Of a DNA stretch of 64,000 nucleotides, positions 47,601-56,700 are shown in pieces; within the stretch, counting starts at the first letter, position 1, and every line of letters starts with the position of its first letter. The notes beneath the pieces were generated by a model that did not search any database, had not been told where the DNA came from, and saw only the letters and a program-made list of their open reading frames with translations. The stretch spans positions 36,102,186 to 36,166,185 of the forward strand of contig OX381709.1 in assembly GCA_947462335.1 (NCBI GenBank), given 5' to 3'. A program made the translations under genes and the position numbers. This DNA comes from Harmothoe impar. Lineage: Eukaryota > Annelida > Polychaeta > Phyllodocida > Polynoidae.

Positions 47601-50600
47601 CGGGGGTGCACATCCTCGCTCCATACCAGCATGATGCATGGGAAAAGGAGGACGCCGATGTCCCACCCCTGCTCAGAGGTGCCATCATCGATCAGATGAG
47701 CAAAACAGAGGTCAGGTCCTTTGACTTGGTACAAATGCGAACCTTCCGGGGGCTGGACGGTCTGTCTGCCAAGTTCCCGGCCTGGTTCCCGGATCGCTTA
47801 ACGGCGGCCATGAACGGCCTCAGCAACACGGCTGCTACAGCTCGCTTAGTTGCTGAGACAGAGGGACGTCCCGAAATTATCGCGGCCTTGGAATAAGAAC
47901 TGCAAACTGCATCGGAGTTCCAAGTCGTGCATAACAGGAGGGAGAAGAGTCGGCGCCTGACGCCAGCAATGAAGCTGGCTCGGAGTGTGGAACAGAAGAC
48001 TAAGGAGTCAATTCTGGATGCTACTCTGGAGGATGAAATCATCCACCAGACCTCGGCCGCGGCTAGGAGTGCAGATACTAGTCGCCAGGAGAAGGCCAAC
48101 CGTAGGCACCTATACCTACGGGAGACCATCAAAGTAACCTCTCTGAAGGCGGGTCGATCCGAGGATGAGGTGGAAGCGGTTCTGAAGGGATTGGATGAAA
48201 ATACAATCCCGGACGACGAGCTTCAGACACTGGTCCGGACAGCACTCCGAGCCAATGCCGCAAGTGGGTTTAAGCACTTTAAACCAATGTGTGTGAACGA
48301 CTGCGTCAAGGATAAGCGGTTCTCACACCATCCGGAGGAGGTGGGTCCTGACGGTCTCTCCGACGATGAGGAGTGGATTAAGACTGATCCCCTCGACAAG
48401 TCGGTACAGCTGTACCACTTTGAGTTATTGGAGAAGATCCGAACTGGTAGTACCAAATACCATTCGCCTCTCCAGAAAACAAAATTGGCATGGGCAATGG
48501 CTAGATGGCATCCATTTAGCAAGTGCCCCTTTGAGCCTTGTCTGAATGTTGACGAGACACTGGAAGCGCCCCGAACTTGGCCTACCAAGGTCCGGTACGC
48601 GAGGCATATCACCCGCTATCACCTACGTCATTACATGCGGTATGACTGCTTGAGTGTGGGTGCGAAAGGAAGCAAGGGTTGTCCCGAGGGTGGCTGGTTC
48701 TACACTAGAGCAGACATCATCAGACATCTTGCTAAGCAGCACGGCTTGGCTCTGGAGACAGCGGCGGAACGCATCCAGACCGCCCATGCAGAGGTCTACT
48801 CCCATTTCGGGGTAGTAGGCAAAAATGAGAACCTCGAGGTGGATTTCGGCACTAACGAGAAGGGAAAGGTCCGGGTTTTCTACAAGGTAAACCCGGACGG
48901 CAACTACATCCGGATTCCGGAAGGTGAGCTCTTCGATGAATTCGAGGAGTACCAGAAACGTACCAGTACGAGAAAGGTGCGGCGCGCTCAGAAGAGACCT
49001 AACGGGTCTTCGGAGCAGGCCAATCCTAAAAGGCCAAAAACGGATGAGAGGAAATCCGTTATGGAGAAGGCGGATCCGGGCTATAAAGGGCCGGCATTCA
49101 CTTCTCACACGACGGACTGGAAGACGGGTCCCCAGGGCAGGCCACCTCGGTCTGTTCCGGAGGATCCGAACTCCAGCACGGGGGGATCCTTCGCGGACGA
49201 GTTCCCCGAAAATGATCTGGTTCCGGGTGAGGAGTCGCAGACTCTCACTCAGACCGGAAAGACGAAGGCTACAGTGAAGAAAAAGCTGAAGCCGACTCAG
49301 ACCCCGGATCTCCCACCTGAGACTCCGGAAGAGGGGCGTTTAGTCTTGCGACTAAGGGGCCCTCCTTCGTTCCCTCCCGCCGACTTCACTTCATATGAAA
49401 CCGGACAGGAGGCCTTCGATCAATGGCAGGACAACTTTCACCGGTTGCTTGCTGGCCTGAGTCAGGAGGTGGCGATGTTGTCCCTTAATACGGTACACCA
49501 TCTCCATCAGAGGGAAGTCGCTACCCGGAAAGGCAGCGGCCGCGGAGTCTGTGCAGGAAGAGCGTGAGAATGCTCGGACTGAACGAGTTGCTGCTAAAAC
49601 CGAAAGGAAGAAGCAGAAGTTGGCAGTTAAGAACGCCGAGGAGAAGCTGGACCACGAACATCGTCGGTTCAGAGACTGCTTCGCGCATGAAATGCACGAG
49701 TGGGATGGGACTCGGGCTCAAATCGAGCTCTGGCTCCAGGAGTTGACTCTGGCGGAAGCTGCGTCGGACTCTGATGATGAGGAGGCGCCGGCTAAGCCCG
49801 GTCCCAAAGACGATTCGGACTCCGGATAGGATTATCCTATCCTAGGATCTGATTAGGAGAGGGGGGGGGGGTATTCTAAGTATACCACCCCTACAAGCAA
49901 AACACCCTTGGATAGGGTGTAGGAGTGTCCGGACAGAGGGACGCGGCAGGCTGGCTACGCAAGGATCCAGTCTGCCAGGTAGCACTGACGGAGGAGGACG
50001 AGGAGATCCGGAAAGAGAACTGAACTCGGGACCGGAGCACGATACCAACATGGATCCGATACGTGATGTTTTTTTGATAAACTATGGATATCAGGACCGA
50101 GTGCTCCTAGTTATAAGTCCGAAGATCGCCTGGAGGCAGGACTATGTTTTTATTATTACCTTAAGCTCCCGAGCATGAGCTATGAACTTTCTCGTTCCGG
50201 TGAGTAGGAGCTGAACGAAGTAGGTTCTGAAAGCCGGGCGGAATGATACACCATCAACAGAAGATCCGGATCCTCGTTACAAGACCACGTATGATGTCTT
50301 TTATAATAATACTTTAATATGTACCTATTTCTTAAAATCTTAAGAAAAGTGATATTGTTTATCACTTATAGTATTATTCATTACGAGTGTAATTAGCTCG
50401 GGGTCCTGGAGGGACGAATTTTTTTACTGTGATATTGTACTTTTTCCAGTGTTTGTATACTATATGTATAGGTTAACTCCATCTATCCTAGGGAATGGGG
50501 CGTAATTGTTATTACGGTCTATATATATAGAAATGTGTGTAATTAATACCTTGTTGTGTTCAACAGAATACGTCATATTGTTTGTAAGGTATAACTCTAA

Positions 50601-53600
50601 TAAACCCCTAAGGTGGTATTTATAAGATAATGCCAGTCCGAAGTGTTTTCGGACTTTAACCTTAATTATTTACCTCCCGGTTATTATCTGGTAGGGGGTA
50701 GTGTAGGGGCTAGGGTTATACGGGTTTTGTTATATGACGAGTGCTGTTGGATGCTGTGTTGCGAACTCAGTCTGAACCCTTCAGTCCGACGGTAGGTGGC
50801 GACACCTACCCCGGGCTTGGGGTATGGACAGAGGTCGCTATAGGCTTCCGGTCTGCGTGTGCGTGCGCAGGCTGGCTGCCTATATATACCCAGCATCTGA
50901 CGGTACTCGTCGGTTACTCTGAGCCACGCTGGTGAGGAGACCCCGTGATCATTACGGCTGATTAGCCTACTGACCCGTTCCGAACTCTATAGGGAGTTCG
51001 CACACATAGATACTGCTTGTCTAGGTTTTCTGAATAAACCTGATTTGCAACCTGTAACACTTGATCCGAACTGTGTTGACTTTGTTCTTTAATTGATACT
51101 CTACCAATATCATAGAGATACAAAGTATCGTTTATTACACTATCATACTTGTATGAATGTACATGATGTATTATAGTCAAATTATTTTACTCATTTTCTT
51201 GCAGCAAGTGACTTTCCGTGCAGATAAGCAGGTCCGGAAAACCAATGTGATGCTGAAGGGTTTGACCAAAGGGGATGTGGCGCCGGGCGAAAACATTGCC
51301 TGGAACGGCGAGGTAGAAAACATCCCATCAATGCCCCCCAGCAAGCTCGGAGGGGGCTGTAGAAATATCGAAGTCAAATATCTGCTATCAGTAAGTAATT
51401 CTCTGTTAATATTCCTGTTACAACTGACTTAAATGTCGACATTATATTATTTTGAGTTTATGTCTGGACACAAACACCTAGCCCCCAAACTAATAAAGAT
51501 ATCCCCAAAAGTACCTACACTTCGACCCATTTATTTTAAGATTATCAATTTTATATTTGTTAATAAGCAATAGCATGATATTTTTACACATTTATGATTA
51601 TCTATTATTGTGTATGAACATTTGTAATGAATATCGTAACTATGAATGTGACTTGCTAACATGATAATGACTATAATCTAGTAGTGTTTAACAGAGTATT
51701 GATTAATACGTAGTCATCTATACTCAATTCAAAGGTCCTCAATATAACATTGACTTATCATACTAATAACTTAAGTTCATTAGTCTAGATATCTTCACTT
51801 GACTGCCTTTTAGATAGTCCCTTTCTGTCCTAATAAAGTCACTCAATGCTGTACTGAATACCTGATCTGATAACAATATCATTTTACATTTCTGCACCTG
51901 ATGATTTAGCATTTTTTCAGTTCTTTTATGAAAAATGCGTCATTCTATGTGATAACATTCTATCAATTTTTATTTTGTTGATTTTGTTTGTGTGTACTTT
52001 TACGTTTCATTCATTTTCATAGAAGAGAGACATGTTGCTATTCCCTACCATTGCACCAAGTTTGGACGCATGTATAAAGAGTAGGCCATTTTAAATCCAA
52101 TTAAAAGGTGTCCATCTTAACTATGTCTGATGAGGTCTGCCGGACTCTAACACAGGTTCAAATGGTAAGCATATAACGTCCAAACTCGATGCAATGCCTC
52201 TTCACTCGGAAATGTTGTTTACTTTGTCAATTTTGATCAGTCTTGTCCATATAGAATAAACACTTCTGTTACTTTCTCTGCAGTAATATCTCTATATTAC
52301 CACCTGATCAACCCTAGCCTCAATAATGATCATCTGAATCATGATTACAATACCTTACATAAAATAATGAAACATTGCAGGCTTGCAACATTATTTTGAC
52401 TCAAAATACTTCAGAACATGAAGTCATGACAACCTTTAAGTACCTACAAATGATTAGCCATTAACAACAGGTGTCAGAATCATTCTCGTCACCCCCTTTG
52501 GACTATGGTAGCATGCAGGCTTTTTCACTGAGAAGAGTGACCTTTTGTCTAGAGGGATCAACAAGTTGACCCCCTGCCCCAATCCACTAGATAACGACCA
52601 CTCCCTAATAAAGGACCCATTTTAAACTATACTTGAATGCCATCAATGTCTATACACTGCATGTACTTATTGTTTCAGCATGTTCAATAACATATCATTT
52701 GAGAAAAATCTGTGATTGTGGTGTATAAAATGTGTTACCTCTTTTGTGCCCTGTACAGACACTTTCCCTATATATTGTTGTATTATAATCATACTAATAG
52801 ATAACCAATTGACCATGTCCCATTCATATCCATTGATACTACATCTGTGCTTCATTTACATTCTATGTCTTTCAACCATACATACACAAAGTACATGTAA
52901 TGGGATAAGTGCCTCTTTATGAACCAATCTAGAACCCCTTAATGGTGACGGCACTCCTTTATAGACGTTAAGGGCCTTTACATACTCATAGAATGTAACC
53001 CTAACACAGGCACAATACAATGAACCCATATTTCATGTAATGGTTGCTAATGATGAAACAAACTGCCCTTCCCAAACACCCTGACAGCTGCAGTGTTTCT
53101 AACCGGCTTGGTATCCTGTTGTTTGTAATGCCTCCTCCAACGGACCTTCATTGATTAAATATTAATTTTGATTCGGTTTGTTTCGATTTTTCGTTCTTTG
53201 TTTAGAGTGAACAAGACAATTACTATTCGAAAGCTAATGTTTGGAGGAGTAAAGTACAAGGTTCAGGATAGTCAGAGACATCTGCACCTAGTTCAGAGTG
53301 TGTTTCGGCGATGTGCATTTACCACTGTTAACCAAGTACCAAAGACATAAACCACTAAATGCAGATGATATTTCCAAGGAATGAAGATAGTGTATGAGCA
53401 TTACGGGTGCACCAAATTCTACATTAAATTCCAGCTACGAACCAACATGACAGTACACTCACCTCTATAACTGCTAATGAGCATGTAGAGTCTCTTGAGT
53501 CATTCTCATATTCACACAATAGCACTTGCTAATTCTTATTGCCTTTTGGCTTGCAGGTGGTTGCTCAACCGGCCGGTCCTGGCAAGTCATTGGAGGTGCC

Positions 53601-53799
53601 GGTGGAGGTCATTCTGGGCACCATCCCCCTGCGGAAGACGGAATCCGGCACCCCAATGCTGACTGTCAAGGCTGCCGCACGGCAACTTGGAGAAGGAGGC
53701 CCGGACACTGTTCAGTTGGCAAAGGGCGCAAAGGGTTCTGGGCGCAGCCCTAGACCAAGCCCACGGCCGAGCCCAAATCCCCAGCGCATAGTCAAATGA
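38547..53799 (+). CDS. Alpha-arrestin (arrestin domain-containing) protein, six coding exons
   Basis: Joining the coding parts of exons 38547-38667, 39022-39159, 39354-39565, 39937-40119, 51205-51390 and 53557-53799 gives 1083 nt, 360 residues, with all phases compatible and GT-AG at every junction. Residues 1 to about 160 form the arrestin N-domain (FDISYKDPNAIYKAGD, then GVRLCMQGVGRVNW). About 165-310 form the C-domain (ISLQKRGYVPGQSVPFSV, then GCRNIEVKYLLS, then VILGTIPLR). Family members act as adaptors that route membrane proteins, including GPCRs, to ubiquitin ligases and endosomes. Typical ones carry PPxY motifs in the tail to bind Nedd4-type WW domains; this tail of about 50 residues has none and is instead basic with SPRPSPRPSP. 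The ortholog cannot be assigned. Intron 4 holds a 9.4-kb LTR retrotransposon in the same orientation. Confidence 0.9.
39022..39159 (+). CDS. Arrestin-domain gene, exon 2
   Basis: 138 nt, phase 1 in and 1 out, with acceptor CCCAG before 39022 and donor GTAAGT at 39160. It encodes the VRLCMQGVGRVNWDESRAY stretch of the N-domain and ends at YLLRQ. Confidence 0.88.
39354..39565 (+). CDS. Arrestin-domain gene, exon 3
   Basis: 212 nt, with acceptor CCACCAG before 39354 and donor GTGAGC at 39566, phase 0 out. It encodes the HTWPFTLRIPPYLPASFEG block. This is the conserved 'FPFxxxLPxxLPxSFEG' signature of the alpha-arrestin N-domain, and the strongest single piece of family evidence. Confidence 0.9.
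39682..39782. repeat. Perfect 29-bp inverted repeat in intron 3
   Basis: CACTGTCAGAAGTTAGTG and its continuation (39682-39710) is perfectly inverted at 39754-39782, enclosing 43 bp that include CAGTG/CACTG-like words. It has the size and look of a miniature foldback element inside the intron. A transcript crossing it would form a strong stem. Confidence 0.8.
39937..40119 (+). CDS. Arrestin-domain gene, exon 4
   Basis: 183 nt, phase 0 at both ends, with acceptor CCAACAG before 39937 and donor CAG|GTAAGT at 40120. It begins the arrestin C-domain (GHISLQKRGYVPGQSVPFSV). Its last 29 bases are the start of the 50-bp tandem repeat described next. Five more copies of this exon end therefore lie directly downstream. 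Confidence 0.88.
40091..40390 (+). repeat. 50-bp minisatellite duplicating the exon 4 end and splice donor
   Basis: Six tandem 50-bp copies start at 40091, 40141, 40191, 40241, 40291 and 40341. Each holds 29 bases of exon 4 (ending TTGTCTCAG) plus 21 bases of intron (starting GTAAGT). Only the first copy is the real junction. Copy 4 has CAG|ATAAGT, so its donor is destroyed; the others keep the donor. Reading through the first donor meets an in-frame TAA at 40171-40173. This matches the amphioxus intronic 'mirage' minisatellites as I remember them. Confidence 0.92.
41737..41741. repeat. Target-site duplication, left copy (CTAT / ACTAT)
   Basis: The bases before the 5' LTR read ACTAT. The bases at 51139-51143, after the 3' LTR, also read ACTAT. 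Taking TG...CA ends, the duplication is the 4-bp CTAT (41738-41741 and 51140-51143). The shared A leaves a 5-bp duplication possible. Either fits Ty3/gypsy-type integration. Confidence 0.75.
41742..42179 (+). mobile_element. 5' LTR of the retrotransposon
   Basis: 438 bp, beginning TGTAGGGGCTAGGG and ending TTTATTACA. A TATA box (TATATATA, 41921-41928) and a polyadenylation signal AATAAA (42073-42078) mark U3/R/U5. I count three differences from the 3' LTR (41784, 41813, 41904), all C/T changes, so about 99.3% identity. The element therefore inserted recently. Confidence 0.93.
42181..42198 (+). other. Primer binding site
   Basis: TGGTGCCGTGACCAGTTC starts one base after the 5' LTR. TGG is the complement of the tRNA CCA end, as expected for minus-strand priming. 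I do not assign the tRNA species. Confidence 0.7.
42365..43211 (+). pseudogene. Gag-like coiled-coil frame, frameshifted and truncated
   Basis: The frame starts at the ATG at 42365 and runs 194 codons to a stop at 42949. It is charged and heptad-rich from about residue 45 to 180 (an ERRFDDMREARVQERVQ helix, later LLEENEKLVQSLSMVRLEF), so it is very likely a coiled coil. The protein sense then continues in the +1 frame (FLSETRDSMQDSS, then an RGRGRASDYSPR basic patch) to a stop at 43211, so a one-base shift lies near 42905-42920. It abuts integrase sequence directly. Nucleocapsid, protease and RT sequences are missing between them. Confidence 0.6.
43210..44214 (+). pseudogene. Ty3/gypsy integrase C-terminal part, catalytic core deleted internally
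   Basis: The frame is open from 43138; recognisable integrase starts near 43210. VVSDYYTKYTRVYPL holds the first catalytic Asp. The conserved segment with the second Asp is missing: the sequence passes from EALVKFESKLWTAM straight into KTRTNPYRPQSDGQVERFNR, which holds the Glu. A GPY/F-type module follows (KLANNWDGPHTVV), then a strongly basic tail (RKKLRKTVKKKVSAGEG). Family knowledge says all three acidic residues are required, so this copy should be inactive. The zinc-binding N-terminus is also absent. No chromodomain is evident. Confidence 0.85.
44366..46033 (+). repeat. Tandem duplication inside the retrotransposon, copy 1 (1668 bp)
   Basis: The block from CATAAATATCCACTAATACT (44366) to 46033 is repeated immediately at 46034-47692. 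I see three substitutions (44467/46135, 44687/46355, 45414/47073) and a 9-bp difference (extra GCGAGTACT near 45302-45310 in copy 1). Each copy holds a promoter-like leader plus the first ~410 codons of the downstream frame. The junction falls within the codons after GAIID, so copy 1 is a truncated gene. Confidence 0.93.
44531..44592 (+). promoter_or_regulatory. Promoter-like motif cluster, copy 1
   Basis: Within 62 bases there is a CCAAT box (44531-44535), the palindrome GCGCATGCGC (44549-44558, an NRF1-type site) and CCGCCAT (44586-44592, YY1-type core). The surroundings are GC-rich with CpGs, and the cluster lies about 200-270 bases before the ATG at 44798. The combination resembles TATA-less housekeeping promoters of animals. 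Function is inferred only. Confidence 0.45.
44798..46108 (+). pseudogene. Retrotransposon-borne ORF, copy 1 (truncated by the tandem duplication)
   Basis: The frame is open from 44693, but the first ATG, in good context (GAGGATGG), is at 44798: MAEQQLRHSELTGHSEV. About 410 residues match copy 2. They include an acidic/Ser region, then a Lys/Pro/Asp/Thr-rich disordered stretch (KKPDPKKGS, KDQPRKGQTSGS), then TIDVLSFSRGLDNSSAVAATA. After GAIID the frame crosses into the duplicated leader and ends with 24 unrelated residues (HKYPLILLMSS and onward) at 46108. I recognise no domain. It is probably a by-product of the duplication. Confidence 0.7.
46034..47692 (+). repeat. Tandem duplication inside the retrotransposon, copy 2 (1659 bp)
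   Basis: The second copy of the leader-plus-ORF block continues without a break into the rest of the long frame, so it is the parental arrangement. Relative to copy 1 it lacks 9 bp. A substitution at 46355 creates an extra short upstream frame (ATG at 46354, stop six codons later). Confidence 0.93.
46199..46260 (+). promoter_or_regulatory. Promoter-like motif cluster, copy 2
   Basis: The same CCAAT (46199), GCGCATGCGC (46217-46226) and CCGCCAT (46254-46260) arrangement as copy 1, about 200-270 bases before the ATG at 46466. If active it would drive the long zinc-finger frame independently of the LTR. Confidence 0.45.
46466..49829 (+). pseudogene. Long retrotransposon ORF with zinc-finger-like motifs; one stop, one frameshift
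   Basis: From the ATG at 46466 the frame reads to TAA at 47894-47896, then stays open in the same frame to 49567; the protein sense is continuous across the stop. Near 49520-49530 it shifts by one base into a frame ending at 49829. In total about 1100 residues. Order: disordered Lys/Pro/Ser/Thr-rich half; helical region around LETASEF-type sequence; an acidic DDEEW patch; two Cys/His motifs in the part after the stop (C-x4-C-x21-H-x4-H at about 48524-48622, C-x10-C-x14-H-x4-H at about 48647-48742); a basic NLS-like NPKRPKTDERK; then a C-terminal coiled coil (EERENARTERVAAKTERKK) and an acidic end. I do not recognise the family. Nucleic-acid binding is inferred from the fingers only. The position after integrase is where env or accessory frames sit in LTR elements, but no signal peptide or membrane segment is seen. 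Confidence 0.6.
49830..50690 (+). other. 3' noncoding part of the retrotransposon
   Basis: No open frame is supported. A G-rich run (GAGAGGGGGGGGGG, about 49857-49871) could be an internal polypurine tract. The rest is AT-rich toward the 3' LTR. Confidence 0.5.
50691..50701 (+). other. Polypurine tract
   Basis: GTAGGGGGTAG directly precedes the 3' LTR, where plus-strand priming occurs in LTR elements. It is short and interrupted by T, so only moderately convincing. Confidence 0.5.
50702..51139 (+). mobile_element. 3' LTR of the retrotransposon
   Basis: 438 bp, with the same ends as the 5' LTR. TATATATA is at 50881-50888 and AATAAA at 51033-51038. It lies only 65 bp before arrestin exon 5, so its poly(A) signal and the exon's splice acceptor are close neighbours. 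Confidence 0.93.
51205..51390 (+). CDS. Arrestin-domain gene, exon 5
   Basis: 186 nt, phase 0 at both ends, with acceptor TTCTTGCAG before 51205 and donor GTAAGT at 51391. It encodes C-domain strands from QVTFRADKQVRKTNV to GGGCRNIEVKYLLS. The acceptor and pyrimidine tract survive despite the LTR ending 65 bp upstream. Confidence 0.9.
51391..53556 (+). other. Intron 5 of the arrestin gene
   Basis: 2.17 kb, AT-rich, GT-AG. I see no repeat element or RNA gene in it. Confidence 0.7.
53557..53799 (+). CDS. Arrestin-domain gene, last coding exon
   Basis: Acceptor GGCTTGCAG before 53557; stop TGA at 53797-53799. It encodes the closing strands of the C-domain (LEVPVEVILGTIPLR) and a short basic tail with proline-directed serines (RSPRPSPRPSPNPQ). 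No PPxY motif is present. An alternative 3' exon carrying one cannot be excluded. Confidence 0.88.
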   Translation: MVAQPAGPGKSLEVPVEVILGTIPLRKTESGTPMLTVKAAARQLGEGGPDTVQLAKGAKGSGRSPRPSPRPSPNPQRIVK

Positions 53800-56700
53800 A
53801 AGTAGTCCCAACTGTCGCCAACTAAGAAGGATGATAAAGGGAAAACAAAAAGAGGAAGACATTTAGACCTTTTTTCATTAAAGATTTTAGCTAAATCACC
53901 GACAGCTGACAATGGCACTAGCAATCAAGGAATGAGGGCGTTTGAACAAGGAATTAGGGAGGGGGTGATTCTTGGCGCAGAGTATACAAAGAAGGAGGAG
54001 AGATCTATGATGTGTTAAGAACCGAAAAAGAAATAACCATTGAGAAGTAATGATAAGTGGCAACAAGCTACTGTAGATTGCAGAACATTATATCAATAAA
54101 AGGGATTTACTTCGGGAAAATACTATGGAAGGAGAGAGAAATGTGATTTGTAGACCTAACATTCGAGTTATGGAATACGAGGACACTTTATTGATTATGA
54201 GCACCAACAACGACATAAATACATGTAGTGCACATGACTATAGAGCAATGTGATACCTACTACATGTAGAAATAAATTCAATAGGTAGAAACGATGAGAA
54301 GGTTTTGTAGGAAATTTCAAATAAGAGAATGGTGGATCCTATCAAAATGTTTTTCATTAATCAGTCTTTCAGTTTTCAATTAGGATTGTGAGTGCAAGAC
54401 GCAGTTGAAATATTTGAATAAAAGTTCTATTTGACAACTGATGAAATTCAGTTTACAGTTTTCAAAATATCAATATTCAACCGAATATTTAAGTCCATTA
54501 AAATCAATGAGGCCTAACTAAATAGATATATTGGTAGTTTACCAATAACATTGTATGCATGCGGACTGATCTGATCTATGTTCAGCTCGGACAGCCTCAA
54601 TGAAAATATAACCACAATTCTACTGCAAATTTGCGACAGGAAGAGGGAAGAGCATTTTCACCGTTTAAATAAATCATAAATGTATGGTATAAATGATATT
54701 CTACAGTGTGTGAGTCAGGCTAAGAACGTGTGCTGTAACATAGGAGCGTTATCAAGCAGTCTGTTTTTCTATTGATTTCATTGAAAATGTCATTGGAAGA
54801 AAGGAATATGGAAGAATGGATTATAATGGTAACCTTCATTCCTTGGTTGATTTTAGTTGGCAAGGAGGCAATGAGAATATATATGCAATCATGCTTTCTT
54901 CATCATCTTTTTGTGACCATGTCGCTTTACGATAGAATAGCAATGCATGTGTTGTATGTATCTGTATCAATACCCTAGCGAAATTCTATAGCAACTACTT
55001 ATACTTATTATCTACTTTTTGTAATGATAAGTCCAAATCATGATTGTAGATTAATTTTGCTGTAATTTGATTGGAAGGTATTTTATCTGCGCAGTGTGTT
55101 CTACTCCATGCAATAAAGTTGATGTGGCTTTGAAACTCACTTCACTGCTGATCCGAAAGCGGGACGGATTGTTGCAGCTACCTTCCAATTAGACTAGTGC
55201 CTTTCCATGTTCAGACAATCAACATAAGTATACAGATACATAAACCTCAATATTAGAAGGAAAATTGATAAAACAATATTTGGAAAAAACTGATTTGTCC
55301 CACTGATGTCAATCCTTTTTGCATGTTGTTGATTTTGCTAAATTATAGCCATGATTATAACCGGTTATGGAATCCAACAATTAAAACAGGTTGGATGACA
55401 ACATTGTTTATGGACTACGTAACTCTTTATATACGTCCCGTTTGTCAGCCATAGCAATGTAAATAATACTATAAAATATTGATCTTTAAAGGCAGGTAAT
55501 GTGCGAGATATTTTGAAGAGTTAACCTAGGTGCTTCTGATAAAGAACAACCATGTATCAATCTGTCACACATACCCCCGATTTAAATCTCGTAGTTTGTG
55601 TTGTGTTATCATGATTTTCTGGTGTTTGACCAATATAACAGTTGAGTATAGTCAAACCATTAATTGTTAACTGTTTCACTTATCCTACTCTACTTTATTG
55701 TAGTAAAGCTGAAGGGGCTCACTTATCGGGTTCTCTTCATACGTGTATCGTGCATGGACTGTTCGTAATCCAGCCCAAACAGGAAAAGGCTGCTTTGGTG
55801 TAAATACTTAGCTTACTAGCTTTTGTTTTCCTCTGTTTATCTGGTAACATGTTGCAGTTGGTGTGGATGGCAGTCACCTATTATAACCTATGTGTGTTAT
55901 GAGGGGATGCAGGATGACATGTCTTGGGGACGCTGCTCCTCACACTTGATAGTAGTATTTATCGCATACAAAACAGTTTCCTTCTGTCTAGGAAAATGGT
56001 GTAGGCTGACCCATGGGTTCAGAGTACACATGATGACATGCGCTAACTCAATGGAGCACATCTGCCCTTAATACATGGCATAAACCGGCCTATCAGGAAT
56101 AATTGCCTGTAGCTTGGACAGAATACTTTCTTGTGTTAGACTCTTTTACAGTGGAGTAGCACTTATACAAAAGAATCATTAAATGATGTCCAACCAATGG
56201 TGTGTGCTTCCTTGTTAACACTTTGAACGATACCTTTTGTTTCTACAGAGGATGGAAACCTGGTGTTTTAAATGAGTAATACATAGCAGAATACTCCCCC
56301 AACGTTTGGCTTGAAGGATGGTATACCTAATGCCTTGAGAGGACCAACTAGTTAAACTGCCGTAGTTCAGCGTTTACACAAGAAACACTTTAGTTTTTCT
56401 TTGTATTCTACTCAAATTGTTGAACATCTATAATTTGTGGCTCATTCTCCTTTTGAGTAGTCTAACTGTTTTTACGATTTTTGGTTTCAATTTTGCAACC
56501 CTTGCTTTCCTTTAGGCTGCTGTACATTTGATATTTTGATTGTGGACATACTCTTCAATATGTGATCAATAAAACCCAGAGTTGAAACATTAATTTTGAC
56601 TATTTTCTACATGATTCCTTAGATGTCTTTCAAACTGTTTGAATACTCTGTAAGAATAATGAATAAATAAATGCAACAAAAATAAAGGTATGTATACAAA

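Larger units (their letters stand above)
41742..51139 (+). mobile_element. 9.4-kb Ty3/gypsy-derived LTR retrotransposon, pol-deleted
   Basis: Two near-identical 438-bp LTRs, a short target duplication, a tRNA primer site and a polypurine tract define a complete insertion inside intron 4 of the arrestin gene, in the gene's orientation. In order the interior holds a coiled-coil gag-like frame (broken), an integrase tail lacking part of the catalytic core, a promoter-like block, and a large frame with zinc-finger-like motifs whose 5' part is duplicated. Protease, reverse transcriptase and RNase H are absent, so it cannot move without help. Interior GC and codon use differ clearly from the flanking intron. 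Confidence 0.92.

Noticed and set aside
46466..49829. Envelope gene after integrase
   Set aside because: The position would fit, but no signal peptide, membrane anchor or cleavage site is visible. The frame is hydrophilic, with zinc-finger-like and coiled-coil parts.
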